In this document: positions 34,378 through 44,895 of the stretch, one piece after another
How the letters are laid out: each line of letters begins with the position of its first letter
How positions within the stretch are numbered: position 1 is the first letter of the stretch
Source of the DNA: LMUY01 sp964244655
Lineage (GTDB): Bacteria > Pseudomonadota > Alphaproteobacteria > Acetobacterales > Acetobacteraceae
DNA length: 64,000 nucleotides
Assembly (NCBI GenBank): GCA_964244655.1
Contig: CAXTJU010000004.1
Span: 1 to 64,000 of the forward strand
Reading direction: 5' to 3'
Position numbers and translations under genes: made by a program
The notes under the pieces: generated by a model
Databases searched by the model: none
What the model saw: the letters and a program-made list of their open reading frames with translations, nothing else
Told to the model about the DNA's origin: nothing

Positions 34378-35345
34378 TCGCGGCCCTCATCGAGAGCGAG
34401 TCCGGCTTTCGCGCGTTGCTTCCCGAATGGGATGCGCTGTGGCGTCGCGCCGGCCGGCCGCCGTTCCAGTCGCCCGCCTGGCAACTGCCATGGTGGGGCG
34501 CCTTCGGCACCGGCCAGCTGCGCGTGGCGACCCTGCGCGTGGATGGGGCGCTCGTTGGCATGCTGCCGCTCTACGCGCTGCACGAGGGAACGGAGCGCAA
34601 GTTACTGCCGGTCGGCGTGGGACTCAGCGACCACTGCGACGCGCTGCTCGACCCTGGCTTGCCTGCAACGGCCAGCGACGCGCTGCTGCGAACGGCGCTG
34701 GCGGATGCGGCCGGCATCACTTCCTGCGCGCTGCCCGATTTGCCGCCTGAGTCCGCGCTGCGCCAGGCCGCCTGTCCGCCCGGCTGGCGCGAGGCCGCGA
34801 TGCCGCAGACGCCCTGCCCCGTGCTGACGCTGGACGGCGCGCCGCTGCCCGCCGGCGTGCTGCGCAACCTCCGCCAGTCGCGGCACCGAGCGGAGCGGCG
34901 CGGCGGGTGGCACGCCGCGGTGGCGACGGCCGCGCAAGCGCCGCAAGCGTGGCAAGCCCTGGTGCAGATGCACCAGCATCGCTGGACAGCCCTGGGCGAA
35001 GCTGGCGTGCTGTCCGACCCGGCCGTGCTCGCGTTCCACGCCGCCGCGGTGCCGGAGCTGGCCGCATCCGGCATCCTGCGCTTGCAGGTGCTGCATGTCG
35101 GCGGACGCCTCTGCGCCGTCTATCACACCATGACAGCACCCAGCCGCCTGCTGTTCTACCTCAGCGGATTTGCAGCGGCAGAATCGTTCGTCAGTCCCGG
35201 AACTTTGCTGCTCGGCCACATCGTGGAGCAGGCCGCACGCGACGGCGTGCGCGAGTTGCATTTCCTGCGCGGGCGCGAAAGCTACAAATACGCCTGGGGC
35301 GCGAAGGACCGCATGAACGTTGGGCGCCTGCTCCTCCCCGCCTGA
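34374..35345 (+). CDS. CelD/FemAB-like GNAT acyltransferase
   Basis: A 323-residue protein of the Acetyltransf_6 (CelD/BcsL) group. The N-terminal half contains PFQSPAWQLPWWGAFG and VGMLPLYAL, the usual start of these proteins; the C-terminal half has NLRQSRHRAERRGG, a GNAT-like GGRLCAVYHTM, and LHFLRGRESYKYAWGAKD, the diagnostic closing motif. Such enzymes acylate sugars or peptides during envelope glycan assembly. Last of the seven overlapping plus-strand genes. Confidence 0.85.
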   Translation: MIAALIESESGFRALLPEWDALWRRAGRPPFQSPAWQLPWWGAFGTGQLRVATLRVDGALVGMLPLYALHEGTERKLLPVGVGLSDHCDALLDPGLPATASDALLRTALADAAGITSCALPDLPPESALRQAACPPGWREAAMPQTPCPVLTLDGAPLPAGVLRNLRQSRHRAERRGGWHAAVATAAQAPQAWQALVQMHQHRWTALGEAGVLSDPAVLAFHAAAVPELAASGILRLQVLHVGGRLCAVYHTMTAPSRLLFYLSGFAAAESFVSPGTLLLGHIVEQAARDGVRELHFLRGRESYKYAWGAKDRMNVGRLLLPA

Positions 35346-35489
35346 GTTCGCTCGGCGCATGCAGGCTGCCCCTAATTATTCCGATACCGCCGCGAGCAGT
35401 CGCCTCCTATCAACAAAAATTAGTTCTTCGTTGCAGCACAAGCACTATATATGCGACTCGACCAACGACTCACCGGAATCGGAAACCAC

Positions 35490-35879
35490 ATGCTCAAAGC
35501 AGAAACTACGGCAGTCCGTGCGCCCCGCGGCACGAAGCCCGTCAGCCAGGCCTTCTTCACCGCGCTGGAATCCATTCCCGAAGCCTCGCGCTCCGCCGTG
35601 GCGAAGGCGGCGCAAGTGATGATCCGGGACGAACTCAAGACCCGGCGTGAGAAGCTGAAGATGGCCGCGGCCAAGGAGAAAGCCCGCCAGCCGGTCGCGG
35701 CGAAGGCGACGGCCGCGAAGCCGGCCGCCTCGAAGGCGTCCCCCGCCAAGCCTGCGGCCAAGAAGCGCGCCGCTCCGAAGCGCCCCGCCGAAGTCGCCGC
35801 GCCGGAAATGGCCGAAGAGACGTCGGAGCCTGAGCCGAAGCGCCGCGGGCGCAAATCGTCCGCGGCCTCCGCTAGCTGA
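35490..35879 (+). CDS. Basic Ala/Lys/Pro-rich H1-like protein
   Basis: About 129 residues from the ATG at 35490. The N-terminal part (VSQAFFTALESIPEASRSAVAKAAQ) is helical. The second half is low-complexity Ala/Lys/Pro (AAKPAASKASPAKPAAKK) like bacterial histone-H1-type proteins, ending in an acidic patch and KRRGRKS, an AT-hook-like core. This suggests nucleic-acid binding. CTATAT at 35445-35450 could be a -10 box. It lies between the two arms of the glycan cluster; a link is unproven. Confidence 0.7.
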   Translation: MLKAETTAVRAPRGTKPVSQAFFTALESIPEASRSAVAKAAQVMIRDELKTRREKLKMAAAKEKARQPVAAKATAAKPAASKASPAKPAAKKRAAPKRPAEVAAPEMAEETSEPEPKRRGRKSSAASAS

Positions 35880-35910
35880 CGCCGTATCGCCGCCGGCGCC
35901 CGTCATCCCG

Positions 35911-37248
35911 TCAGGCGCTGGCGGCACTTTCCGTCGCGGCGTTGCTGCGGCCGATCCCGCTGTAGCGCAGCCCGGCTTCGCGCATCGCCGCCGGGTCGAA
36001 GACGTTGCGCAAGTCCACCACCACGCCATCCTTCAGCAAGGCCGCAAGCCGCTCGGGCGCGATGGCGCGGAACTCGTTCCACTCCGTCACCAGCACCATG
36101 GCGTGTGCGCCGTTGAGCGCGTCGGCAGCATCGCGGCAGAACACCACCGCGTCCGGCAGCAACGGGCGCGCCTGCTCCATGCCTTCGGGATCGAACGCGC
36201 GGATGGTCGCACCTTTCTCCATCAGGCGGTGCACGATCGGCAGGCTGGGCGCATCGCGCATGTCGTCCGTCTCGGGCTTGAACGTCAGCCCCAGCACCGC
36301 GATCGTCTTGCCGCGCACGCTGCCGCCGCACGCGGCGATCACCCTTGCCGCCATCGCCGCCTTGCGCGCCTCGTTCACCGCCACCGTCGCTTCCACCAGG
36401 CGGGACGGCGCGCCCCAATCCTGCGCGATCCGCATCAGCGCCAGCGTGTCCTTGGGAAAGCACGAGCCGCCATAGCCCGGGCCGGGATGCAGGAACTTGC
36501 GGCCGATCCGCCCGTCCAGCCCGATGCCGCGCGCCACGTCGTGCACGTCCGCGCCGACCTTCTCGCAGAGGTCGGCCATCTCGTTGATGAACGTCACCTT
36601 CATTGCCAGGAACGAGTTGGCCGCGTACTTGGTCAGCTCCGCCGTTTCCAGCGCGGTGAACAGGATCGGCGCCTCGATCAGGTACAGCGGACGGTATAGC
36701 CGCCGCAGCACCTCGCGCGCCCGCTCGCTGTCGGTGCCGATCACCACGCGGTCCGGCCGCATGAAGTCCCCGATGGCGCTGCCTTCGCGCAGGAACTCGG
36801 GGTTGCTGGCGACGTCGAACTCCGCGTGCGGCGCGGCCTGCGCCATGATGGCGGCGATGCTGCGGCCCGTGCCCACCGGCACCGTGCTCTTGGTGATGAC
36901 CACCGCGTAGCCGGTCAGCGCGCGCGCCACTTGCTCCGCCGCGGCGTTGACGTAGCTGACATCCGCATGGCCGTCGCCGCGCCGGGTCGGCGTGCCGACG
37001 GCGATGAACACCGCCTCCACGCCCGCCACCGCGGCCGCGAGATCGCCGGTGAAGCTCAGCCGGCCGGCCGCGGTGTTCTCGTGCACCAGGCGGTCCAGCC
37101 CGGGCTCATAGATCGGCATGACGCCGTCGAGCAGCAGCGCGAGCTTGGCGGCGTCGCGCTCCACCACGCACACCTCCACGCCGAGGTCGGCGAAGCACGC
37201 CCCGGACACGAGGCCAACGTAGCCGCCGCCGATCATCGCGATCTTCAT
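35911..37248 (-). CDS. ugd: UDP-glucose 6-dehydrogenase
   Basis: A 445-residue NAD-dependent enzyme oxidising UDP-glucose to UDP-glucuronate (EC 1.1.1.22). MKIAMIGGGYVGLVSGACFA is the NAD-binding loop, NPEFLREGSAIGDF a family block, and PGYGGSCFPKDTLAL holds the catalytic Cys. Full length. It follows the UDP-glucuronate decarboxylase gene on the same strand with a 25-bp gap, so the two probably form one transcript giving UDP-xylose. Confidence 0.95.
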   Translation of the reverse strand: MKIAMIGGGYVGLVSGACFADLGVEVCVVERDAAKLALLLDGVMPIYEPGLDRLVHENTAAGRLSFTGDLAAAVAGVEAVFIAVGTPTRRGDGHADVSYVNAAAEQVARALTGYAVVITKSTVPVGTGRSIAAIMAQAAPHAEFDVASNPEFLREGSAIGDFMRPDRVVIGTDSERAREVLRRLYRPLYLIEAPILFTALETAELTKYAANSFLAMKVTFINEMADLCEKVGADVHDVARGIGLDGRIGRKFLHPGPGYGGSCFPKDTLALMRIAQDWGAPSRLVEATVAVNEARKAAMAARVIAACGGSVRGKTIAVLGLTFKPETDDMRDAPSLPIVHRLMEKGATIRAFDPEGMEQARPLLPDAVVFCRDAADALNGAHAMVLVTEWNEFRAIAPERLAALLKDGVVVDLRNVFDPAAMREAGLRYSGIGRSNAATESAASA

Positions 37249-37273
37249 GGGATAATCCTATGCTGGAAAGCCG

Positions 37274-38257
<984 letters not shown>

Positions 38258-38328
38258 GCTTTGGCTCACTTGCTATAAAGACTATTGTCTTAGAAGAAGC
38301 TTACCATCGCATCAATGCCGACGCCTCA

Positions 38329-40719
38329 GTGACAGACCTCGACCTTCCCGTGCGCGACGCGCTGCCGGCGCTTGAAGCGGCGCTCGCGCGCGGCAACGCC
38401 GTGCTGGTGGCGCCTCCCGGTGCGGGCAAGACCACGCTCGCGCCGCTGCACCTGCTGGGCCGCGTGCCCGGCCGGCCGGCCGGGAAGATCGTCATGCTGG
38501 AGCCGCGCCGCCTCGCCGCCCGCGCCGCCGCCGCCCGCATGGCGTTCCTGCTAGGCGAGGCGGTGGGGCAGACCGCGGGCTACCGCACCCGGCTCGACTC
38601 CGCCGTCTCGCCGGCTACCCGCATCGAGGTGGTGACGGAAGGCCTGCTGGTGCGCCGCCTGCTGTCCGACCCGGGGCTGGACGGCGTGGGCCTGGTCATC
38701 CTGGACGAGGTGCACGAGCGCGCGCTGGCCGCCGACCTCGCGCTTGCATTGTGCCTGGACCTGCAACGCCAGCTGCGCCCCGAGCTGCGGCTGCTCGCCA
38801 TGTCCGCCACCGCCGACGGCGCGCGCCTGTCCGCGCTGATGGACGCCCCCGTGATCGAGAGCGCCGGCCGCATGTTTCCCGTGGCGGTGGAGCATGCCAA
38901 GCGCGACCTCGCCTCCCCGCGTGACCTGCCAGGCGCCGTGGCGTCCGCGGTGCATGACGCATTGGCGGCGCATGGCGGCGACATCCTGGCCTTCCTGCCC
39001 GGCATGGGCGACATCCGCCGCGCGCAAGCCGGCCTCGAAGGCTGCGGCGCGCTGGTGCTGCCGCTGCACGGCGACCTGCCCGCCGCCGAACAGGACCGCG
39101 CCCTGCGCCCCGCCGAGGAAGGCCGCCGGGTCGTGCTGGCCACCAGCATCGCGGAAACCTCGCTCACCGTGCCCGGCGTGCGCGTGGTGGTGGATGGCGG
39201 CTGGCGGCGCGCGCCGCGGCTGGACCCGGCGACCGGGCTGACCCGGCTGGCCACCGTCCGCATCAGCCGCGCCGCCGCCGACCAGCGCGCCGGGCGGGCG
39301 GGGCGGGAAGCGCCGGGGGTGGCTATCCGCCTGTGGTCCCCGGCGCTGCACCGCGGCCTGCCGCCGTTCGACCGCCCGGAGATCACGGAGGCGGAGCTGA
39401 GCGGCCTCGTGCTGGACTGCCTCGCCTGGGGCACGCCGCCGGAGGCCCTGCCCTTCCCCGACCCGCCCGCCGCCGGCCCGCTCGCCGCCGCCCGCGCGCT
39501 GCTGGCCGACCTGGGCGCGATGCAGGACGGTGCGCTGACCGCGCAGGGCCGGCGCATGGCGGAGCTGGGCGCGCATCCCCGCCTGGCCGCCATGATGCTG
39601 GCCGCGCGCTTGCCGCCGGAGCAGGCGCTGGCCGCCGACCTGGCCGCGCTGCTGGAGGAACGCGACCCGATGCGCGAGCGCGACGCCCCGGCGGACGTGG
39701 CGCTGCGGCTGGAGGCGCTGGCCGGACGGCGGGACGCCGACCGTGGCGGCCTGGCCCGCATCCGCCAGGCCGCCGGGCAGTACCGCCGCCGCCTGCGCAC
39801 CACCGCCCCCGCCGCGGGCGACCCGGCGCCGCTGCTGGCCGCCGCCTTCCCCGACCGCATCGCGCAGCGCCGGGGCGAGGTGGGCAGCTTCCGCCTCTCC
39901 GGCGGCGGCGGCGCGAAGCTGCCCGCCACCGACCCGCTCGCCCGCGCGCCGCTGCTGGCGGTGGGCGCGCTGGAACTCGGCAGCTCCGCCCGCATCCGCC
40001 TGGCAGCCCCCCTGGACATCGCGGACGTGCCGGAGTGGCGGGTGACGCAGACGGTGGAGAGCGGCTTCGACGCGGTGGCCGGCACCGTGCTGTCCCGCCG
40101 CCGCCGCCGCCTGGGTGCGCTGGTGCTGGAAGACCGCACCGCCCCCGCCGACCCGGCGGAGACCGCGCGCATTCTGGCGGACGTGGCCGGCCGCAAGCTG
40201 GACGCGCTGGGCTGGACGGAGTCGGGGCGGCAGCTGCAAGCCCGCGTCGCCCTGCTGCGCCAGCTCGACCCGGCGACGCCTGACTTGTCGGACGCAGCAC
40301 TGGCGGCCAGCGTGCAGGACTGGCTGGCGCCGCAGCTGTTCGGCACGGCAAAGCTGGCAGACGCGGCCAAGCTCGACCTGCACGCCATCCTGCGCGGGAT
40401 GTTGGGCTGGAACCACGCCGCCCGCCTTGACCGCGACCTGCCGACGCACCTGGCCCTGCCCGGCGGCCGGGCGGCGATCGACTACCTGCAGCCGGTACCG
40501 GTAGCGTCCGCCCGGGCGCAGGCGTTCTACGGCCAGCGCACCACGCCGCTGCTGGCGGGCGGCCGAGTGCCGTTGCAGTTCGCGCTGCTGTCGCCCGCAG
40601 GGCGGCCAGTGGCGATCACGGCGGATTTGGCAGGGTTTTGGGCGGGGACGTGGGCCGACGTGCGGCGGGACATGCGGGGGCGGTATCCGCGGCACGACTG
40701 GCCGGAAGCCCCAGTTTGA
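38329..40719 (+). CDS. hrpB: ATP-dependent helicase HrpB
   Basis: A 796-residue DEAH-box helicase. APPGAGKTTLAPLHLL is motif I, EPRRLAARAAAARMA motif Ia, LDEVHERAL motif II, LLAMSATADG motif III, ATSIAETSLTVPGVRVVVDGG motif V and QRAGRAGREAPG motif VI. The long C-terminal HA2/HrpB-C region (to about 790, ending in RDMRGRYPRHDWPE) is specific to HrpB. Cellular role poorly known. GTG start at 38329; no better start was seen. Confidence 0.95.
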   Translation: MTDLDLPVRDALPALEAALARGNAVLVAPPGAGKTTLAPLHLLGRVPGRPAGKIVMLEPRRLAARAAAARMAFLLGEAVGQTAGYRTRLDSAVSPATRIEVVTEGLLVRRLLSDPGLDGVGLVILDEVHERALAADLALALCLDLQRQLRPELRLLAMSATADGARLSALMDAPVIESAGRMFPVAVEHAKRDLASPRDLPGAVASAVHDALAAHGGDILAFLPGMGDIRRAQAGLEGCGALVLPLHGDLPAAEQDRALRPAEEGRRVVLATSIAETSLTVPGVRVVVDGGWRRAPRLDPATGLTRLATVRISRAAADQRAGRAGREAPGVAIRLWSPALHRGLPPFDRPEITEAELSGLVLDCLAWGTPPEALPFPDPPAAGPLAAARALLADLGAMQDGALTAQGRRMAELGAHPRLAAMMLAARLPPEQALAADLAALLEERDPMRERDAPADVALRLEALAGRRDADRGGLARIRQAAGQYRRRLRTTAPAAGDPAPLLAAAFPDRIAQRRGEVGSFRLSGGGGAKLPATDPLARAPLLAVGALELGSSARIRLAAPLDIADVPEWRVTQTVESGFDAVAGTVLSRRRRRLGALVLEDRTAPADPAETARILADVAGRKLDALGWTESGRQLQARVALLRQLDPATPDLSDAALAASVQDWLAPQLFGTAKLADAAKLDLHAILRGMLGWNHAARLDRDLPTHLALPGGRAAIDYLQPVPVASARAQAFYGQRTTPLLAGGRVPLQFALLSPAGRPVAITADLAGFWAGTWADVRRDMRGRYPRHDWPEAPV

Positions 40720-41237
40720 TCCCACTCAGGAGCTTGATGGAATGATACGATCGACATGCGGCTTCATGTTGGGCGTCACGATCCGTCGGTGGCGACAACA
40801 GCTCAGGCGGCAGAAACTGGAGACTCGTTCCGTAAGGCATTACTCCATGAATGCCCTGATCGCCGATGGGATTACGCCACCGCGGCCGATTACGAGCAGC
40901 CGCTGATCGCAGCATCTTCAGAGCTGTCACGCAAACAGAAACAGGCGGAAGACCGGGCGGCAGGACTCGCTTGCGCATACAAGGAAGGCCTTAGCTGCGA
41001 CAACTCAGGCCGCATCCGCTACCTTATGCAGCACAGTCGCTTGAGAAGCTTGATGCAGGCATTCTGCGTCGTGCAGCCGAGCGCGTTCGATTAAAGCGCG
41101 ATCCGGACTCCTTCTCCCTCTCACGCGCTTTACGGGATAAATCCGGGGTGAGAGCGCTTGGAGCACTGCTTGTGACATTAGGTATGAACCGCCACCATCG
41201 CGCCGTGTTGCATCTGAGCCCTCCCGGAACCCATCCG
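40720..41237. other. Intergenic region, no well-supported gene
   Basis: 518 bases. An open frame on the plus strand at 40756-41094 (112 codons) and one on the minus strand at 40616-40978 lack a ribosome-binding site, recognisable product or coding-like codon use, so neither is called. A degenerate palindromic repeat occupies 41118-41154. Confidence 0.5.
41118..41154. repeat. Degenerate copy of the palindromic repeat
   Basis: CTCTCAC and GTGAGAG bracket a sequence ending in ATCCGGG, resembling the element at 33056 with a decayed inner stem. It lies upstream of the HtrA-type protease gene. Confidence 0.6.
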
Positions 41238-42353
41238 ATGATCCGCCCCGCCCTTCTCGCAGTCGCCATGCTGCTGTCCGGCTGCACCCACTCCGTCGCC
41301 CAAGGCGGCCAAGGGGATGGCGGCCCCTTGCGGGCGGCGCTGCCCTCTCTCGCCCCCCTGGTCAAGCGCGTGGTGCCCTCCGTCGTGAACATCGCCGTCA
41401 CCGAGAGCGTGGCCGCGGACCAGGACGTGCAGCTGCCCTCCGCCCTGCGCGGCACGCCACTGGAGAAGCAGTTCCGCGAGCGGCTGCGCTCGCGGCGGGA
41501 GCAGGTGCAGGGCGCAGGCTCCGGCTTCGTCATCGACCCCTCGGGCGTCATCGTCACCAACAACCACGTGGTCGGCCATGCGGACCGCATCATCGTCTCG
41601 CTGTCCAACGGCACCGAGCTGCCGGCCAAGGTGCTCGGCACGGACGAGCTGACCGACATCGCCGTCATCAAGGTGGACGGCGCCGGGTCGCTGCCCGCCG
41701 TCACCTGGGGCGACTCGCGCAACGTGGAGGTGGGGGACTGGATCGTCGCCGCCGGCAATCCGTTCGGGCTCGGCTCCTCGGTCAGCGCCGGCATCGTCTC
41801 GGCACGGGGGCGGGACATCGGCGCAGGCCCGTTCGACGACTTCCTGCAAATCGACGCGCCGATCAACCCGGGCAACTCGGGCGGCCCCACCTTTAACCTG
41901 GAAGGCCAGGTGATCGCGGTGAACACGGCCATCGTCTCGCCCACCGGCGGCTCGGTCGGCATTGGCTTCGCCATCCCCAGCGAGATCGCGATGAAGATCG
42001 TGGCCGAGCTGCGCGAGAAGGGCCACGTGGACCGCGGCTGGCTGGGCGTGGGCGTGCAGGACGTGCCGCGCAGCCCGTCCGGCGCGGCCCAAGGCCAGAG
42101 CCAAGGCGCTGCCCGCGGCGGCGTCGCCATCGCCAGCCTGGACCGGGCGGGGCCGGCCGCACACTCCGGCTTGCAGGCGGGGGACATTGTGACGGCGGTG
42201 AACGGGGTGACGGTCGACAGCGCGCACGACCTCATCAAGGTGGTCAGCGCCACGCCGCCCGGCACGGCCCTGCATCTGACGGTGCGCCGCCACGGGCAAA
42301 CGATGGACATCCCGGTCACGGTCGGTCTGCGGCCCAACGAAAGCAACGGTTGA
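41238..42353 (+). CDS. HtrA/DegP-like serine protease, predicted lipoprotein
   Basis: A 371-residue periplasmic protease. The start at 41238 gives a lipoprotein signal ending in LLSGC (residues 12-16), unlike the cleaved signal of DegP. The trypsin-like domain shows His in TNNHVVGHAD, Asp in LTDIAVIK and Ser in PGNSGGPTFN. One PDZ domain follows (WLGVGVQDV, LQAGDIVTAVNG). Its stop overlaps the response regulator start (TGATG), so the protease and two-component system form an operon, suggesting an envelope-stress circuit (inference). Confidence 0.9.
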   Translation: MIRPALLAVAMLLSGCTHSVAQGGQGDGGPLRAALPSLAPLVKRVVPSVVNIAVTESVAADQDVQLPSALRGTPLEKQFRERLRSRREQVQGAGSGFVIDPSGVIVTNNHVVGHADRIIVSLSNGTELPAKVLGTDELTDIAVIKVDGAGSLPAVTWGDSRNVEVGDWIVAAGNPFGLGSSVSAGIVSARGRDIGAGPFDDFLQIDAPINPGNSGGPTFNLEGQVIAVNTAIVSPTGGSVGIGFAIPSEIAMKIVAELREKGHVDRGWLGVGVQDVPRSPSGAAQGQSQGAARGGVAIASLDRAGPAAHSGLQAGDIVTAVNGVTVDSAHDLIKVVSATPPGTALHLTVRRHGQTMDIPVTVGLRPNESNG

Positions 42354-43030
42354 TGCGCATCCTGGTGGTAGAGGACGACAAGGAGGTGGCCGGCTTCGTG
42401 CTGAAGGGCCTGCGCGAGGCGGGCCACCTGGCCGAGCACGCCGACAACGGCCGCGACGGCCTGTTCATGGCCGCCAGCGAAGGCTTCGACGCCATCATCC
42501 TGGACCGCATGCTCCCTGGCGGCATCGACGGTCTGCGCCTGTTGGAAACCCTGCGTGCGCAGGACAACGCGACGCCCGTGCTGTTCCTCTCGGCGCTGGG
42601 CCAGGTGGACGAGCGGGTGCGCGGCCTCAAGGCCGGCGGCGACGACTACCTGGCCAAGCCGTTCGCCTTCGCCGAGCTGCTGGCCCGGGTCGAGGCGCTG
42701 ACCCGGCGCGGCAAGAACGAGGGCCCGCAGACCAAGCTGCAGGTGGGCGACCTGGAGATGGAGCTGCTGTCCCGCACCGTGCGCCGCGCCGGCCAGCGCA
42801 TCGACCTGCAACCGCGCGAGTTCCGCCTGCTGGAGTTCATGATGCGCCACGCCGGCCAGGTGGTCACCCGCACCATGCTGCTGGAAGGCGTGTGGGACTA
42901 CCACTTCGACCCGCAGACCAACGTAATCGACGTGCACGTCAGCCGCCTGAGGCAGAAGATCGACAAGCCGTTCCCCGCCCCGCTGCTGCACACGGTCCGC
43001 AACTCCGGCTACATGCTGCGGGTGGAGTGA
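42353..43030 (+). CDS. OmpR-family response regulator
   Basis: A 225-residue regulator. The receiver domain (1-115) has VVEDD, the phospho-acceptor Asp in IILDRMLPGG, LFLSAL and the Lys of YLAKPF. The winged-helix domain (about 128-225) has LQPREFRLLEFMMRHAGQVVT in pieces and VHVSRLRQKID, the recognition-helix region, ending in VRNSGYMLRVE. It is coupled to the protease gene upstream and pairs with the sensor kinase after a repeat-filled gap of 67 bp. Confidence 0.95.
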   Translation: MRILVVEDDKEVAGFVLKGLREAGHLAEHADNGRDGLFMAASEGFDAIILDRMLPGGIDGLRLLETLRAQDNATPVLFLSALGQVDERVRGLKAGGDDYLAKPFAFAELLARVEALTRRGKNEGPQTKLQVGDLEMELLSRTVRRAGQRIDLQPREFRLLEFMMRHAGQVVTRTMLLEGVWDYHFDPQTNVIDVHVSRLRQKIDKPFPAPLLHTVRNSGYMLRVE

Positions 43031-43050
43031 AGGTGCCGGCGAAACGGGTT

Positions 43051-43091
43051 CCAAGGGCCAACGGCCTTTGGCGGGTCCGGGCAGAGCCCGG
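43051..43091 (-). repeat. GC-rich hairpin repeat between regulator and kinase
   Basis: Two hairpins lie next to each other: CCAAGGGCC/GGCCTTTGG (43051-43071, one mismatch) and CCGGGC/GCCCGG (43077-43091). Read on the minus strand this is the same scaffold (CGGGCTCTGCCCGGACCC...) as at 48.6, 57.75 and 60.25 kb. Confidence 0.75.
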
Positions 43092-43097
43092 CCCTCC

Positions 43098-44489
43098 TTG
43101 AGCTTGACGCTTCCCCGGGCGCAACCCAGCCTGTGGCGCTCCGCCGGCCTGCGCCTGGCCCTGGTGTACGCCCTGCTGTTCGCGCTGAGCGCCCTGGCCC
43201 TGGTGCTGTTCCTGTGGTGGGCCACCGCCGGGCTGCTGGACCGCCAGGTGGAGGCCGCGATCCACGCCGACGCGCAGGGCCTGTCCGAGCAGTGGGAGGG
43301 CGGCGGGCTGGCGGCGCTGCAATCCACCATCGAGGACCGCCTCGCGGAAAACGTCGATGACGACGCGATCTACCTGCTGACGGACGCGGCCAAGCGTCCG
43401 CTGGCCGGCAACCTGGCGGCCTGGCCGGCCGCGGTGACGCTGGCGGAGACGCCATACGACCTCAACGTGTCCCGTGCCGGAGTGACCAGCATGGCCCGGG
43501 TGCAGCGGTTCGACCTCGCGGATGGCAGTCGGCTGCTGGTGGGACGAGACGTGGAAACCCGGGCGCCGCTGCGCTCGCTGCTGACCTCGGCGCTGCTGTG
43601 GTCGCTGGTGCTGCTGGCCCTGCTCGGCTCGGTCGGCGGGCTGGTGATGCAGCGGCTGTTCCGCCGCATGATCGCCAGCGTGTCCAGCACGGCCGGCGCC
43701 ATCGCGCAGGGCGACCTGAACCGCCGGGTGCGGGTGACCGGGCGGGGCGACGAGTTCGACCGGCTGGCCGAGACCATCAACGACATGCTGGACCGGATCG
43801 GCCGGCTGATGGACGGGGTGCGCGAGGTGTCCAACAGCATCGCGCACGATCTGCGCACCCCGATCGCCCGCGCCCGCGCCCGGCTGGAGGACGCGGCCGA
43901 GCACGCGCACGGGCCCGAGGAACTGCGCGCCGCCGTCTGCCGCGCGGTCACCGACCTGGACGGCGTGGCCGCGGTGTTCGAGGCGCTGCTGCGGATCGCC
44001 GAGATCGAGGCGGGGACCCGGCGCTCCGCCTTCGCCGCCACTGACCTCGCCCCGGTGCTGGCGGAGCTGGCGGAGCTGTACACCGCGCCGGCGGAGGAGC
44101 GCGGCCTGGCCCTGGTGTACGACGGCCCACCCCGGCTGCCGCTGTATTGCGACCGCAACCTGATCGGCCAGGCGGTGGTCAACCTGCTGGACAACGCGCT
44201 GAAGTTCTCCCAGCCCGGCGGCGCGGTGCAGCTGCTGGCGGCGCACGGCCCCGGCCCCGTCGTGCTGACCGTGCAGGACACCGGGCCCGGCATCCCTGCC
44301 GCCGACCGCCCGCGTGCGGTCAAGCGGTTCTACCGCGGTGAGCAGGCGCGGCAGACGCCGGGCTCTGGACTTGGCCTGGCGCTGGTCGAGGCGGTGGCGG
44401 TGCTGCACGGCGGCACCCTGGCGCTGGAGGACGCGGCCCCGGGCCTGCGCGCCGTGCTGACGCTGCCGGCGGACCCGGCGGCTCCTTGA
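43098..44489 (+). CDS. Sensor histidine kinase
   Basis: About 463 residues. Two membrane helices (about 20-42 and 168-190) flank a periplasmic domain of some 125 residues. A HAMP linker (RRMIASVSSTAGAIAQGDLN) leads to the H box SIAHDLRTPIARARARLE, then N box NLLDNALKFS, DTGPGI and GSGLGLALVEAV. TTG at 43098 (or 43104) is taken as start because everything upstream in frame is repeat sequence. Partner of the preceding regulator; the signal is unknown. Confidence 0.92.
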   Translation: MSLTLPRAQPSLWRSAGLRLALVYALLFALSALALVLFLWWATAGLLDRQVEAAIHADAQGLSEQWEGGGLAALQSTIEDRLAENVDDDAIYLLTDAAKRPLAGNLAAWPAAVTLAETPYDLNVSRAGVTSMARVQRFDLADGSRLLVGRDVETRAPLRSLLTSALLWSLVLLALLGSVGGLVMQRLFRRMIASVSSTAGAIAQGDLNRRVRVTGRGDEFDRLAETINDMLDRIGRLMDGVREVSNSIAHDLRTPIARARARLEDAAEHAHGPEELRAAVCRAVTDLDGVAAVFEALLRIAEIEAGTRRSAFAATDLAPVLAELAELYTAPAEERGLALVYDGPPRLPLYCDRNLIGQAVVNLLDNALKFSQPGGAVQLLAAHGPGPVVLTVQDTGPGIPAADRPRAVKRFYRGEQARQTPGSGLGLALVEAVAVLHGGTLALEDAAPGLRAVLTLPADPAAP

Positions 44490-44556
44490 GCAGGTGACGA
44501 CGACTTCACGCAGTGCCCATTGCCGCGTGATTTCGCTTGTCCATACTGTGGATGTA

Positions 44557-44841
44557 ATGTGGAAAAAGACGGTCTTGAGCACCGCGGTCGCGGCATGGTT
44601 CGCCGGGCAGGCATTGGCCCAAGCCAATTTCCTGCCGGACCAGGACCCGATGACCGTGACCACCGACACATCCGAGTACTGCCTCGGCCTGGCGGACCGG
44701 ATGGACACGGATGCGGACATGCCGCCCCATGCCCGCGTGCTTTGGCGCAGCGGGCGCACCATGTGCGAGCATGGCCATGTGCGCGGCGGCCTGCTGCGGC
44801 TGCGGCGGGCGATGCAGATGCTGCGGGGGGCTGCCGAGTAG
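44557..44841 (+). CDS. Small secreted hypothetical protein
   Basis: A 94-residue protein with a signal peptide (MWKKTVLSTAVAAWFAGQALAQ, cleavage after ALAQ likely, shown in parts). The mature part has two Cys (EYCLGLAD, RTMCEHGH) that could form a disulfide and a basic helical C terminus. No family recognised. It lies between the sensor kinase and a CopD-like membrane protein gene. Confidence 0.6.
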   Translation: MWKKTVLSTAVAAWFAGQALAQANFLPDQDPMTVTTDTSEYCLGLADRMDTDADMPPHARVLWRSGRTMCEHGHVRGGLLRLRRAMQMLRGAAE

Positions 44842-44895
44842 CTCGCCCTGGCGTCGCCCATCGGGCATAATGCCGGCCCATCAAAGGACAGAACA

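Noticed and set aside
38551..40725. Very long open frame opposite hrpB
   Set aside because: High GC leaves the antisense frame open; the protein is low-complexity Arg/Gly/Gln without any family pattern.
40756..41094. Open frame of 112 codons after hrpB
   Set aside because: No ribosome-binding site, poor codon bias, ends near a degenerate repeat; an equally long frame overlaps on the other strand.
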